Origin: Jaltomata sinuosa
Taxonomy: Eukaryota; Streptophyta; Magnoliopsida; Solanales; Solanaceae
Length of the DNA stretch: 64,000 nucleotides
Direction of reading: 5' to 3'
Assembly (NCBI GenBank): GCA_003996215.1
Contig: QJPP01000322.1
Location: 124,001 to 188,000 of the forward strand
Part shown: positions 21,260-32,433 of the stretch, piece by piece
Layout of the letters: each line of letters begins with the position of its first letter
Numbering within the stretch: position 1 is the first letter of the stretch
Position numbers and translations under genes: made by a program
The notes under the pieces: model-generated
Seen by the model: only the letters and a program-made list of their open reading frames with translations
The model's database searches: none
What the model was told of the DNA's origin: nothing

Positions 21260-23751
21260 ATAATTATCCTATTTAAATATATTTGTGTCTAGTTTTGACA
21301 TTTCAAATCATTTGGCAATCCGAGCTCTTTACAAAATATTTACATTTTACTGAGGTCGTGCATAACACCCAAAGTTGGGTGTGGTGGGGGATATGATGCA
21401 TCTGACATCGGATCTAAGTTGGATTTGGTGGAGGAAGAATTGTTTCTAGTAGGGAGTGAGTGTAAGGAAAATTTTCTAAGTATTTAATATTAGGGACCAT
21501 GCAGCACATGCTCTATCGCGGTGCCATGTGATATGATGGAGCATGTTGTGCGATACCTATCAAGCTTGATGGTTGATGTGGTGTATCTTCGAATGTGTCC
21601 AAGTTGAATGAGGTGGAGGATGCAGAGCATCATCCATTGTATCCAAGGCAAGTTGCTCAGTTACCTATAAAATTGACCAAGTTTAAAAAATTTCTTATCA
21701 CTTTGTTTTGATGACATTCTTAGAGAAAAAACACCCTAGGGAATCCACAAGTCATCCAAGGTGAGTTCCTACAAAATCCCTCTGGTTATAACATTATTTA
21801 ACTTAGATTGAAACTCAAATACTCATCCTAATTTTTAGATTCAAGGAATTTGATTAGAGATCATTGAAGGAGAATCTTTTTGGGGATTCTTCGAGAGGTA
21901 TGTCCCTTCTTAATTATGGCTATTAGAGGCATAATTTGGGTTTGTATCCCTTATTTAAAGGCATCACAATTGTTGAAAAATTCTTAAAATTGTTAGAACA
22001 TAAATATAATACCTTGTACTTCTAGACTAAAGTTTGACCCATTGAAAATGAATAATTTGACTCGAACTCAAAGAATATGGTTATGCTCGGGACTTAAGGT
22101 TCAATTGTATGTGTTGTGTGTTGCACAAATGTGGTTGTTATAATATTGTATAGTCGTATCTGACACTATGTTCCTGTCTAGTTTCCAACACTTCAAACTA
22201 TTCATCAATCTGAGCTCCATCCAAAAAATTACATATATTTTACTAAAATTGTAAAATTCTAAGTATTCAATGCAATGGGGTACACGGTGCATCGCCCATA
22301 GAATCTAAGTTGGATGTGATGGGTCATGTGATACATCGCCTGGCTCTATGAGTTAAGGCATATGGTGAATCACCCATAGTGTCCAGGTTGTACATGATAG
22401 ACCATGGCGGTACATCACCCATAGCATCCAAATTGGATGCGATGGAGCATCGGCAACAAAATTGGTCATAAACTTACAAATACAACCCAATGCATATCTT
22501 TTTCAAAATTTTACTTCATTCTTCACTTCTCTTGCCCTAGCATGATTTTTCTCCTTATATTCCCATGTTCAGGTAAGTTTATTCTAAGTATTTCTAAGTA
22601 ACTATATCACTCGAATACTAATTATTAACAGGAATCATCTCTCAAATCTTAGGGTTTTCAAGGAAAATCTTCTCAAAGGTTAAGGCGTACATTTTTGGAG
22701 TTCTTCTTTGAAGTTCATATTTTTTGTTTGATATTTTTTGCGCTATTAGGTATGTAAGGTTGACTATCTTCGTTTAGGAATATTATTATTATTCCCCATG
22801 TCACGTTGTTTTATATCCTATATAATTTTTTCTATGAGACAACTTAGGGCTTCAATTTCAAAAACACAACGTAATGTTCATGTTATCTTACTATGAATGT
22901 TATGAACTCCTTGTGGTATCCTTATATTCTTATTACATTCCTATTTCATGAATTGTATTGATTTCACCATGATAATATGATAAAATGATGAACTTGTGAT
23001 TTCTCTTTAATGACAACAACTTGATAATTTTATGTTATGATTCACATGATGATTAATATGAACTATGATTATGGACTCTTCATCCAACTTTATCATGTAA
23101 ATATTGGGGAGGATTATTGTTAATCAAGAGGCATGAGCTCTTATGATAAGTGTTTGAAACTATGTATTCCAACATAGGGTAAGGGTCATACTGTGTATTT
23201 GGGTGATTCCTCTAAGTTACCCTCACTGCGGGTATGATATAGATCTAAATGCTAGCCAATGATATGTATATTTCATCATCCCAAGAAGGTGATGAGATGG
23301 CTTAGCTGAAAGGGATGAAATCGGACTCCATGTGCTCTCATGGTGGATATTCGGTTATCAAAAATACTCCTATAAAAGGAAATTACTACGTGTAAATGAT
23401 GAAAAATATTAATATGCTCCTAATGTCAGAGTTAACTTAATTTTCCTCATGTTTTATTCATAATGCTTTAGGTTGTCCTTTTCCTTTATGTACCCCATTA
23501 TATTTCCTTAGTTATGTTTTACATACAAGTACTATTCCATATGTACTTGCATCTGTTTTGTCAAGGGTGTTGCATTTCATGATGCATATCTAAATACTTA
23601 GAATGATAGCACTCCACGGTAGGTTTTCCTTACTTTTCAGCTTTTGTTGAACTCCACTTGATTTTATGGCGTAGTTTCTCTTTATTCAACATTATTAGCT
23701 TTTGAGTATGTCAGTACCTTATCCCGGTATTGTTATTCATTGTATCTTTAG
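21260..23751. other. Unassigned LTR-like repetitive DNA
   Basis: No coding sequence is supported. The segment lies between the element A LTR and the element F LTR. Features typical of LTR DNA are present: long AT-rich tracts and a motif-rich part (about 21380-21660 and 22280-22460) with repeated CATCGCCCATAG ... CCAAGTTGGAT elements. A stretch near 21284-21360 recurs imperfectly near 22170-22265, sharing GTCTAGTTT, TTCAAA and GAGCTC. It is probably part of an old LTR into which F inserted (predicted F target site TTTAG at 23747-23751). No LTR ends or PBS were found. Confidence 0.45.
22280..22460. repeat. Short repeated CATCGCCCATAG-type motif units
   Basis: Three degenerate units of about 50-70 bp each contain CATCGCCCATAG (or ATCACCCATAG), a TCCAAGTTGGAT-like segment and GATGG or GATAGACCATG. 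Similar motifs occur upstream around 21395-21600. Confidence 0.6.
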
Positions 23752-24488
23752 TGTAATGACCCTCAAGGTTATTTTCTTATTTTCATACATTTTTACCATT
23801 TCAATCCTTCTTGAACTTTTTCAGGTGTTAGTTTGACTTGCTAGGATAGGTGGCACGCTTTCTGAGGCATTCAGTCGAGTTTTAGATGAGTTACCCTATT
23901 TTAGAACTATTAAGAGTGAAATGTTTGAATTTGGTCAACTTTTTGAATAAATGAGGTCGGATGAGAATTCCATCAGTGTTGTTATCTTTGAAATGTGGAC
24001 TTTAGGCTAGTAGGATTTTTTATTTGGGTCTCGAGTCTTCTAGACTCATTTTGGGCACTTGAGTGGATTTTAGGTAAAACTGGCAAAATGTTGACTTCAA
24101 TAAATATTTTATCAAGACGACCTCTGTTGGTTAGTTTGATGATTCCGTTAAGTCTAGAATGTCATTTTCAATTATGTAGCATGTTTGGTTTATGTTCACG
24201 GGGTTCCGAATGAATCTTGAGGGTCCAATCAAAGATTTTGATATTATTGGAAATGTGTTGGTGCTGGTGCAGCCGCCCTTGAGGTACTTAGCTCGCACCA
24301 GAAGAGCCGCACCTATGAAGAGGCAGTCGTAGCTGCAAAAGAAGGTTCAGCCTCCACTCATGCGAGACTGTGATATCATGGCCGCTCCTGTGGAGCTAGA
24401 AGTTTCCATTGATCTCCGCTCCTGCGCCCTTTTTTCGCTGAGGAATTGCCACTCATGCACCTCTTTTTCTGCAGAAGCGACAATCACT

Positions 24489-24504
24489 GTACATTTAAAT
24501 GTAC
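24489..24504. promoter_or_regulatory. 16-bp perfect palindrome after the GC-rich block of the F LTR
   Basis: GTACATTTAAATGTAC is a perfect inverted repeat. It lies nine bases after the GC-rich block and just before CTCTCTTCTTC, where other families have a TATA-like box. A promoter role is only suggested by position. Confidence 0.35.
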
Positions 24505-25422
24505 TCTCTTCTTCATTTTCAAAGTGTTAGAACATATTTTTCCTCCATTGTTGAGCTTGGACAAGAGAGAGTTTCCCTATTTCCTTACCATTTTCCTGGG
24601 CAATTAAGGTAACTTTCTTCAGTCTATCATTCTATTATGCATGTGGTTGTTAATTCCATTCTCCCATTTTAATTTGAGTCTCCCTTTGCATGATTTTCCC
24701 CGTCACTTTAAAGTGACAAATTTAGACTATTTGAGGTCTAAATTTTCTTCTATTTTTTTCCAAATTTGGAGCTTGCGTTACTTAACTTGTGAGAAGCATA
24801 ATTATGATGTTTATTTCTATTTTCATTAATGGGCCAGGGTCAATTTTTTACTCGATTTCTGGCCTGAAATTCCTTATATAAATATGGGTGTCATTGTTCT
24901 CATCTTGACACCTAGAATACATTTGTGATAGCGTGGAAAAGGAATTTGTGGCTATTTAAAAGGGGAAAGCACACGAGTGACAGTTGGTGATTGCAGTTTG
25001 ACCTAAGGTAGGTTACAGTTACCTTCTTTAGACTTAGCTCAGTTAGATTTTATATTTTATAAGTTGTATGAATGATAGCGTAGGTGGTAGGGTATAATTA
25101 GCTTAAACTGCTTCTTTAGGAAATATTGGCCATTTCAGGGATCGTAGACTAGAAATATGATATTTTCCTTAGTTTAAGTTGCCATAGCTATAGTCTGGAT
25201 AGGCTAGAATCCTTAGTTTAGGTTGAGGAGGATTTTGTGGCAAAGTAGGTTCTTTTATCAATTTTACTTTATCACTCTATTTTATGTATTTCTTCCATTT
25301 ATGGTATGTTTGTGGGCCCGGGGCCATAAATTGAGATTGGATGGAGTTTCAAGTTAATTGTCTTATTTAGAGGGTATTTTTCCTGGATTTTATGTCTGTA
25401 TTTGCTCGTGGTGGCTCGCATT

Positions 25423-25427
25423 TATTC
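25423..25427. repeat. Target-site duplication of element B, left copy (TATTC)
   Basis: TATTC precedes the 5' LTR of B and recurs at 34421-34425 after the 3' LTR. Confidence 0.93.
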
Positions 25428-25505
25428 TATAACACCCTAGAAATTCTAAGCCTAGAACCAGCTCAGAAAAATAAGCAAAATAAAAATTTTCCAAGTCTCA
25501 GTCGA

Positions 25506-25848
25506 AACCACGGATGGTTTCCACAAACCGTGGAAGGGTTCACGAGTCATAGAAAGCCTCTGTGGAACTCAGTCAGAGGCTAGCAAGTTGGGGTCAAGTT
25601 CACGAGTTTGAACCACAGATCGTGGAATATTCCACGAGTCATGGATTCCACTCATGGAACTCAGACCTAAGGGTCATCAAATCCCTTAGGAACCACGAGC
25701 AGGTTCCACAAGCAATGGATGGCTTCACGACCCGTGAACCTGGATCGTGGTTATCAGACCCGCAGTCAGGAAAAAAGGGCCCAGGAACCACGACAGGGTT
25801 CCATGAGTCATGGAGCTTCCATAGACTGTGGAACCTGTCCGTGGAACC
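25506..25848 (+). repeat. Reiterated CCACG/CGTGG block in element B 5' LTR
   Basis: About ten pairs of CCACGG, CCGTGGAA, TTCCACGAGTC and related motifs, many palindromic, fill 340 bp. The same block occurs in the 3' LTR (32508-32850). It is followed about 80 bp later by TATAAATA. Confidence 0.85.
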
Positions 25849-25927
25849 GAGTCACAAATTTTCCAGCAATTTTTAATTTAATTTCTCAGGGGGATTTTAG
25901 ACCTTTCCTTATTAAATTAGCTCTGAC

Positions 25928-25935
25928 TATAAATA
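25928..25935 (+). promoter_or_regulatory. TATA-like box of element B 5' LTR
   Basis: TATAAATA in the context GACTATAAATAGCC is a canonical plant TATA form. It is conserved at 32930-32937 in the 3' LTR and lies downstream of the reiterated block. Confidence 0.6.
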
Positions 25936-27417
25936 GCCTTAGGCTTATTTTATTAAGTCAAAAACCCCAAACAAAGTTAGATTTTCTCCCAAGTCAGTTT
26001 CAAGAAGAAAAAAAAGTGTTCTTCTCCAAGTTTCAGACCTAGGGCTTTCTCCTCCAAATATCAACTATAGATTCGCTTGAAGAATCTTCTTCCACTAGGT
26101 ATGTGGGTATTCAGTAAGGATTTAGCTTGCCCTTATTCCCAAAACTCCATTCTCCTCTTCAAATATTCATGGTTTCCAAAATTAGGGTTCCTACCAAATT
26201 ATGAAAATTATTCTAGTATTTATTCTTTATGATTCCTACATGATTTGTATCATGTTCTATATGAATTGTAATATGTTTTAATGATTTGCATGAGTTTTCA
26301 CTTTTGACTTGAGAAACTATGAATTTAGCCCTAAGTTGTAGTATTTTCTAAAATATTAGTTTTTCCTGAAAAGTCAACCTAGACTACTAGTTTTGAGTTA
26401 AAACAAGAATTCAGTCAGATTTTAGCTTACTAAAGTATTTTAGAAAAATACTGACTTCAGACTAGCTAGTTCTGCCTCAGAAATTCAGAATCCTCAGTTT
26501 TAAATGAGCTATTAGTTTTCAGTTTGGGAGTAGTACTTAGCACCGAGTTGGACTAGGGTTTAGCGTACACTCAAGTCCAAGAACTATATGCCACCGTAGG
26601 TTATTTAGCCCCTCAGTTGGGCCTCAAAACTAGTGATCACATCAGTCATGTCTTTATACCCTGGCAAGGTGTATTGGGTGCTCTTGATGAGGCGTATACA
26701 TTGGACTATACATTTAGCTCACGTGGTTTATGTTGGTTAATAGACTCTCCCACAGTATGAGTTTCAGTAAAGTATTCCAGGACCTCAGTTTATGTTTACT
26801 TTCAGTATGTTTTCAGATTACTCTTGCATCTCAGCTTTTTATGCATGATTATTTTTAGGCCTATGTACTATAGTATAGTTCATTATAAACACTTTATCAG
26901 TATTTTAGCATGTTTACACATTCAGTCAGCTTTGCATATCCCTCATGCTCAGTACATCCGAAGTACTGACGCACTCTATATGATATATCCTATCATAATG
27001 CAGGTTCAGGTTCTCAGCTTCACCCTCGTGATTAGCTCACCCCGGTGCCATATCAGCAACAGTCAGTGGTGCGTCCTCATCATCTAAGGACATATCTTTT
27101 ACATGCTTTTAAGTTAGTCATTTTGTCCTTATTTTCAATATTTGGAGTTAGTTGGGGGATTGTCGTAGCAGCTCATCAGTATTAGAGGCTTTCAGACGTA
27201 GAGTTAGACTCAGTTAATTAGGGTTGTTCTGCTTTTTAGACAGTTATTTTTCTCTGACATTTTTAGTTGAATTCTCCTTAGAGTATATGCTTTATTCAGT
27301 TATGCTTCAGCTTGTTTAGAGTTATTTCAAAATGCTTGTGATATGCCAGACTCAGGGTTAGCTTGGGGTTACTTTTGATCCCAGGGTTCGTGTTACATCT
27401 AGGGGGCGTGAAAAACT

Positions 27418-27429
27418 TGGTATCAGAGC
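27418..27429 (+). other. Primer-binding site of element B
   Basis: TGGTATCAGAGC is the perfect complement expected for the initiator-Met tRNA 3' end. It lies four bases after the LTR. Confidence 0.93.
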
Positions 27430-27626
27430 ATCAGGTTCAAGAGTCCAAAGGTGTTTGAAAGCCACACTAAGTAGAGTCTCTTTCATAGGTGTGAAGCGTG
27501 CCACACTTATGAGGGAGAGGCTATGAGGTATTTTAAGAAAAACTTCACTTTTTTCATTATCTTTATCATCTGATGGAATTTAATTCAGTTTCTCTTCTTT
27601 AATCCATTTGTTATGCATTTCAGATC

Positions 27627-28797
27627 ATGCATTCTCGCAGAGCTAATGCACGCAATGCTAACGCTAACCCTCTAGTCCCGAATAATGAGGTTACAAATGC
27701 AGAATTACTTAATGCTATCCAGATGTTGGCACAAGCTATAACTAACCAGGCTAATCAGCAGGCCCCAGTTCTTGTGAACTCAAATGGTGGATCAGCTGCA
27801 GCCCAGGTCCAAGATTTTGTTTGCATGAATCTTCCAGAGTTCCTAGGGTCAAAGGTTGGTGAAACCCACAAAATTTCATTGATGAGATCAAGAAGATTCT
27901 TGAGGTGATGCAAGTGACTGGTACTGATAGTGTCGAGTTAGCATCCTATCAACTAAGGATATGGCTCACATTTGGTTTACTATGTGGAAAGACAGTAGAG
28001 GTGTGAATTCAACTCTTGTGACATAAGAGTGTTTTACTGGAGATTTTCTGGAAAGGTTCTTTCTAAGGGAGTTGAGGGAGGCTAAGGCCTAAGAGTTTAT
28101 GAATTTGAGGCAGGGGTCGATGTCAGTCCAGGAATATGGCTTAAAGTTCACTCAGCTTTCTAGGTATCCCCCATCTATGGTGGCTGATTTGAGGGCATAA
28201 ATGGTAAAGTTCTTGTATGGGGTATTCGATTTAGTGAAAATGAAGTGCAGAAATGCTATGTTATTGGGGGATATGGATATCTCTAGACTGATGAACCATG
28301 CTCAGAAGGTTGAGGAAGATAAGCTTAAAGAGATGGCTAGGGATAATAAGAAGTCTAGGATAGGAAACTATGAGTATTCTCAGCAGAGGTCGAGCAGTGG
28401 GAATCGCTCATAGTACCAGCAGAGGTTGGCAGCCTTAACACCTTCATCAGCTAGTGCTCCATCTCCTAGACCTCGACAGGATCACAAAAAGAGGGCAGCA
28501 GGATCTAATTCACAAGGAAGTGTTTCATGTAACCGCACCTTTCCAGCCTGCCCCAAGTATGGTAGAAATCATCCAAGTGAGTTCTTTACCGGTAAAGAGG
28601 GGTGTTTTGGGTGTGGTCAGCTTGGCCGTAGATTGAAGAAGTGCCCCTCCACCAAGTTGGGACAGAGAGGTAACAGGTCTCAGTCTAGCACTTTAGCAGC
28701 CCTACCAGGTCACACAACTCAGTAGGGTACTGCTTCTGGCACATGTAGCAGTCAGCGTCAGAACCGTCTTTATGCCATGTCTTCACATCAGGATTAG
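27627..28797 (+). pseudogene. gag: Element B gag relic
   Basis: The start at 27627 reads HSRRANARNANANPLVP, with the Arg/Asn-rich N-terminus usual for this lineage, then TNAELLNAIQMLAQAITNQ and MNLPEFLGSKVGE. A frameshift near 27890 and stops follow. The reading resumes at 28201 with CRNAMLLGDMDISRLMNHAQ and a basic tail. The zinc-knuckle region (about 28547-28644) reads CPKYGRNHP and then GCFGCGQLGRRLKKCP. The expected Cys of the first and His of the second knuckle are replaced by Tyr and Arg. Gag would form particles and bind RNA; this copy cannot. Confidence 0.88.
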
Positions 28798-28812
28798 GAG
28801 AGTTCACCATAT

Positions 28813-29160
28813 ATGGTCACCAGTATGTTATCAGTCTTCTGTCTTGATGTTTATGCCTTGTTAGACCCAGGGGATTCACTATCTTTTGTAACCCCCTATG
28901 TTGCATGTAAATTCAGATTCAGTCTTGAAAAACTCCTAAAACCCATCCCAGTCTCTACTCCAGTTGGCGAGTCAGTCCTAGATAAGAGGGTGTACAGAGG
29001 TTGCCCAGTTTCAGTCCTTCATAAAGTCAACTCAGCAGATCTAGTAGATTTAGATATGACCGACTTTGATATCATTTTTGGTATGGATTGGCTACATGCC
29101 TATTATGCCTCAGTTGACTATAGAACCAGAGTCATAAAATTTTAGTTTCCAAATGAGCCT
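28813..29160 (+). pseudogene. pol: Element B protease domain
   Basis: A 110-residue open stretch contains ALLDPGDSLSFVTPYVA around the active-site Asp, VSTPVGESVLDKRVYRGCPV and MTDFDIIFGMDWLHAYYAS. These are the conserved steps of Ty3/gypsy aspartic proteases. The reading ends at a stop after VIKF. The domain cleaves the gag-pol polyprotein. The active-site Asp appears present (LLDPG), but the reading frame is not joined to gag or RT. Confidence 0.85.
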
Positions 29161-29307
29161 ATCTTAGAATGGTAGGGCAGTCCTCCAATATCAAAAGGTC
29201 ATTTCATATCTTATCTCAAAGCTAGGAAGATGATCTCAAAGGGTTACATCTACCATATAGTCCAGGTTAAAAAAATTGAGTTTGAAACCCCACCTTTCTA
29301 GTCAGTT

Positions 29308-30180
29308 TTGGTAGTTAGTGAGTTTCTAGAAGTTTTTCCTAAAGATCTGTTCGGAGTCCCTCCTAAGAGGGAGATCGACTTTGGGATAGACCTTCTTCCA
29401 GATACGCAGCCCATGTCTATTCCTCCGTATAGAATGGATCCAGCTGAGCTTAAGGAGTTGAAAAAACAACTCAAAGACCTCCTAGATAAGTGTTTCATCA
29501 TACCTAGCATCTCTCTATGGGGTGCTCTAGTTCTCTTTGTGCGTAAGAAAGATGGTTCCCTCAGGATGTCCATACACTGCCATCAGTTGAACAAAGTCAC
29601 AATCAAGAATAAGTATCCTATCCCCAGGATTGATAACCTGTTTGACCAAATTTAGGGTGCCATCTACTTCTCTAAGATCGACCTCAGATCTGGTGATCAT
29701 CAACCCAGAGTTAGAGAGTGTGACATTCTGAAGACAGCCTTCAAAACTTGGTATGGTCACTATGAATTTGTGGTTATATCTTTTGTACTAACGAATGCTC
29801 TTGTAGCTTTCATGGACTTGATAAATAGGGTGTTCAAGCAATATTTGGACATGTTCGTTATTGTCTTTATAGATGATATTTTAGTCTACTCACAGAGTGA
29901 GGAGGAGCATGCTAATCATTTGAGAGTGGTGCTGCAAACCCTCAAGGATCATCAGTTGTTTGCCAAATTTAGTAAGTGTGAGTTTTGGTTGCAGTCAGTC
30001 ACTTTTCAAGGTCATGTGGTATCTAAGGAGGGCATCTGAGTGGTTTCTTAGAAGATAGAGGCGGTAAAGAATTAGGCTAGACCCACTTCTTCGATAGACA
30101 TTAAAAGTTTTTTTGGTCTGGCTAGTTACTACAGGATATTTGTTGAGGGGTTTTTGTCCATAGCTTCTCCATTGACTAGG
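29308..30180 (+). pseudogene. pol: Element B reverse transcriptase relic
   Basis: In order: SEFLEVFPKDLFGVPPKREI, PPYRMDPAELKELKKQLKDL, LFVRKKDGSLRMSIHCHQLN, then FSKIDLRSGDHQPR after a stop at 29655. The catalytic motif VFIDDILVYS follows, with both Asp codons intact (29872-29877), and CEFWLQSVTFQGHVVSKEGI before a stop at 30039. The connection region continues with SFFGLASYYRIFVEGF. The normal IDYRQLN segment is changed to IHCHQLN. It converts element RNA to cDNA; in-frame stops disable it. Confidence 0.92.
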
Positions 30181-30756
30181 CTGACTTAGAAGAAGGTCAA
30201 GTTCCATTGGTCAAATGAGTGTGAAAGGAACTTCCAAGAGTTGAAAACTAGGTTGACCATAGCCCCAATTTTGACTCTACCAGAGGGTTTAGATGGTTTC
30301 GTAGTATATTGTGGTGCGTCCAGAGTTGTCCTAGGTTGTGTTCTGATGCAGCATGGTAAATTCATTGCATATGCCTCTAAACAGCTTAAGACTCATGAGA
30401 AGAATTACCCGACTCATGATCTTGAGTTAGCAGCAGTGGTCTTTGCCTTGAAGATTTAGCGGCACTACTTGTATGGTGTCCATGTAGATGTATTTATTGA
30501 CCATAAGAGCCTTCAGTATGTGTTCACTCAGAAAGAACTGAATCTTCATCAAAGAAGGTGGCTAGAGCTTCTCAAGGACTATGACATGAGTGTGTTTTAC
30601 CATCGGGGTAAGGCCAATATAGTAGTTGATGCACTTAGCAGGTTGTCCATGGGTTGTGTTGAGGAAGAAAATAAGGAATTAGCCAAGGATGTTCACATGC
30701 TTGCTCAGTTAGGGGTTCATCTTACAGATTCGTCAGAAGGTGGTGTCATTGTTTAG
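30181..30756 (+). pseudogene. pol: Element B RNase H relic
   Basis: Reading LTLPEGLDGFVVYCGASRVV shows the first RNase H acidic residue replaced by Gly (codon 30313-30315; YCDAS expected). Downstream are YASKQLKTHEKNYPTHDLEL, VFIDHKSLQYVFTQKELNLH and YHRGKANIVVDALSR, so the other acidic positions (E, D, D) appear kept. A stop at about 30459 splits the domain. RNase H would remove the RNA strand after reverse transcription. Confidence 0.88.
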
Positions 30757-31652
30757 AATGGGTCAGAGTTTTCATTGGTAGCCGAGGTGAAGGAAAAGCA
30801 AGACAGTGATCCCATCTTACTACAGCTGAAGGGTGTTGTCCAGCAGTAGAGAGTAGAGGTTTTCTCCTAGGGGGAGATGGTGTACTTCATTGTCAGGGTC
30901 GGTTAGGTGCTTCTAATGTAGTTGATTTGAGGCAGCAGATTTTGACAGAGGCTCATAGCTTTAGGTATTCCATCCACCCTGGTGCCACCAAGATGTACCG
31001 TGACCTACGAAAAGTCTATTGGTGGAATGCTATGAAGAGGGACATTGTTGATTTTGTGGCTAAGTGTCCCAACTGTTAGCAAGTGAAGGTAGAACATCAG
31101 CAACCGGGTGGTATGACTCAAGAGATAGATATTCCTACTTGTAAGTGGGAGGTCATCAATATGGACTTCATTATAGGTTTACCTCATACTCGCAAGCAGC
31201 ATGATTCTATTTAGGTGATTGTAGACAGGGTGACTAGGTCAGCCCACTTCTTGGCTATCAAGACTATCGATTCAACAGAGGACTATGCCAGACTCTACAT
31301 TCGTGAGATAGTAAGGTTGCATAGAGTTCCCTTATCCATCATCTCAGATAGGGGTACTCAGTTCACATCTTAGTTTTGGAGAACGTTTTAGAAGGGTCTT
31401 GGTATGCAGGTTAATCTTAGTATAGTTTTTCACCCACAGACAGATGGTCAAGCAAAGCGTACCATTCAGACTTTAGAGGATATGTTGAGATCTTGTGTAA
31501 TAGACTTCAAAGGTAATTGGGATGATCACTTACCTCTTATAGAGTTTGATAATACCAGTTTTCACTCTAGCATTCATATGGCCCCATATGAGGCACTTTA
31601 CAGGTAGAGGTGTAGATCACCTATAGGTTGGTTTGAGGTAGGTGAAACATCT
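30757..31652 (+). pseudogene. pol: Element B integrase relic (zinc finger and core)
   Basis: The HHCC finger is readable: AHSFRYSIHPGATKMYRDLR, then MKRDIVDFVAKCPNC followed by a stop. The core has NMDFIIGLPHTR with the first Asp, and PLSIISDRGTQFTS with the second Asp. The third acidic position lies in HPQTDGQAKRTIQTLEDMLR, where the expected Glu (GQAERT) is Lys (codon 31455-31457). HMAPYEALYR closes the core. Several stops (near 31080, 31215, 31373, 31392, 31607) and the Glu to Lys change abolish activity. Confidence 0.9.
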
Positions 31653-32216
31653 TTGATAGGTCCAGACTCAGTCCATGAGACTATAGAGAAGGTTCAGCTT
31701 ATTAGAGAAAAGTTGAAGGCGGCTCAAAGTCGTCAGAAGTCCTATGCATATGTGAGGAGAAGAGAGCTAGAATTTGAGGTTGATAATTGGGTGTTTGTGA
31801 AAGTGTCACCCATGAAAGAGGTGATGAGGTTCGGTAAAAAGGGGAAGCTTAGTCCCCAATATGCAGTTCCTTACAGGATTTTGAGGAGAGTTGGCAAAGT
31901 AGCTTATAAGTTGGAGTTGCCGGCAGACCTAGCATCAGTGCACCCAGTCTTCCATGTATCCTTGTTGAAGAAATGCATTGGTGATCCAGCTTTAGTTATG
32001 CCCTTAGAAAGCGTGGGTGTGAAGGATAGTCTCTCTTATGAAGAGGTCCCTATTCAAATTCTTGATCGTCAGATTCGGAGGATGAGAAACAAGGAAGTCA
32101 CTTCAGTAAAAGTCCTTTGGAGGAACCAGACAGTTGAGGGAGCTACTTGGGAAGCAGAAGTAGCCTTGATGACCAAGTACCGCCACCTCTTCCCTTCTTA
32201 TTCAGCTTTGGCTTGA
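31653..32216 (+). pseudogene. pol: Element B integrase C-terminus with chromodomain
   Basis: The open stretch of 187 codons begins IGPDSVHETIEKVQLIREKL and includes VDNWVFVKVSPMKEVMRFGK, GPYRIL-like YAVPYRILRRVGKVAYKLEL and VHPVFHVSLLKKCIGDP. It ends in a chromodomain-like segment with ILDRQIRRMRNKEVTSVKVL followed by WRNQTVEGATWEAE. The chromodomain is the hallmark of chromoviruses and is thought to steer integration to heterochromatin. Unlike the rest of pol, this part has no internal stop. The TGA stop follows at 32214-32216. Confidence 0.92.
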
Positions 32217-32420
32217 GGTAATAGTTCCTCTCCAATTCCCCAATTTACAATCAGTACTTTTATTATGTTTCCTTAGCTATTCCAGCATTTTTAGCATGTT
32301 CCTATGTCCTTAGAACTCAATTCAGTTAAATATCAGCCTCTAGCACTCAGTTGGTAGGGATTGCAGCTCTTTCCCTCCAAACTCAGCTTGTTTAGTCTTC
32401 ATTCGGGGATGAATGATCCC

Positions 32421-32431
32421 AAGGGGGAGAT
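32421..32431 (+). other. Polypurine tract of element B
   Basis: AAGGGGGAGA lies directly before TAT and the 3' LTR start TGTAACACCC. It is placed as expected for second-strand priming. Confidence 0.8.
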
Positions 32432-32433
32432 AT

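Larger units (their letters stand above)
23752..25427 (+). repeat. Element F 5' LTR, left part
   Basis: It begins TGTAATGACCCTCAAGGTTAT, the same start as elements C and D. A GC-rich block at 24261-24480 carries repeated CTCGCACC, CCGCACC, CCTGCGCCC and CTCATGC motifs. The last five bases, TATTC, are the target duplicated by element B. Confidence 0.88.
25428..27413 (+). repeat. Element B 5' LTR (1986 bp)
   Basis: It starts TATAACACCC where the 3' LTR has TGTAACACCC, so the terminal G is mutated. It ends GGGCGTGAAA, whereas the 3' LTR ends GGGCATGACA and carries an extra GCTAGCCTC just upstream. Otherwise the two LTRs are closely collinear, including the reiterated block at 25506-25848 and the TATAAATA box. 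Confidence 0.93.
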
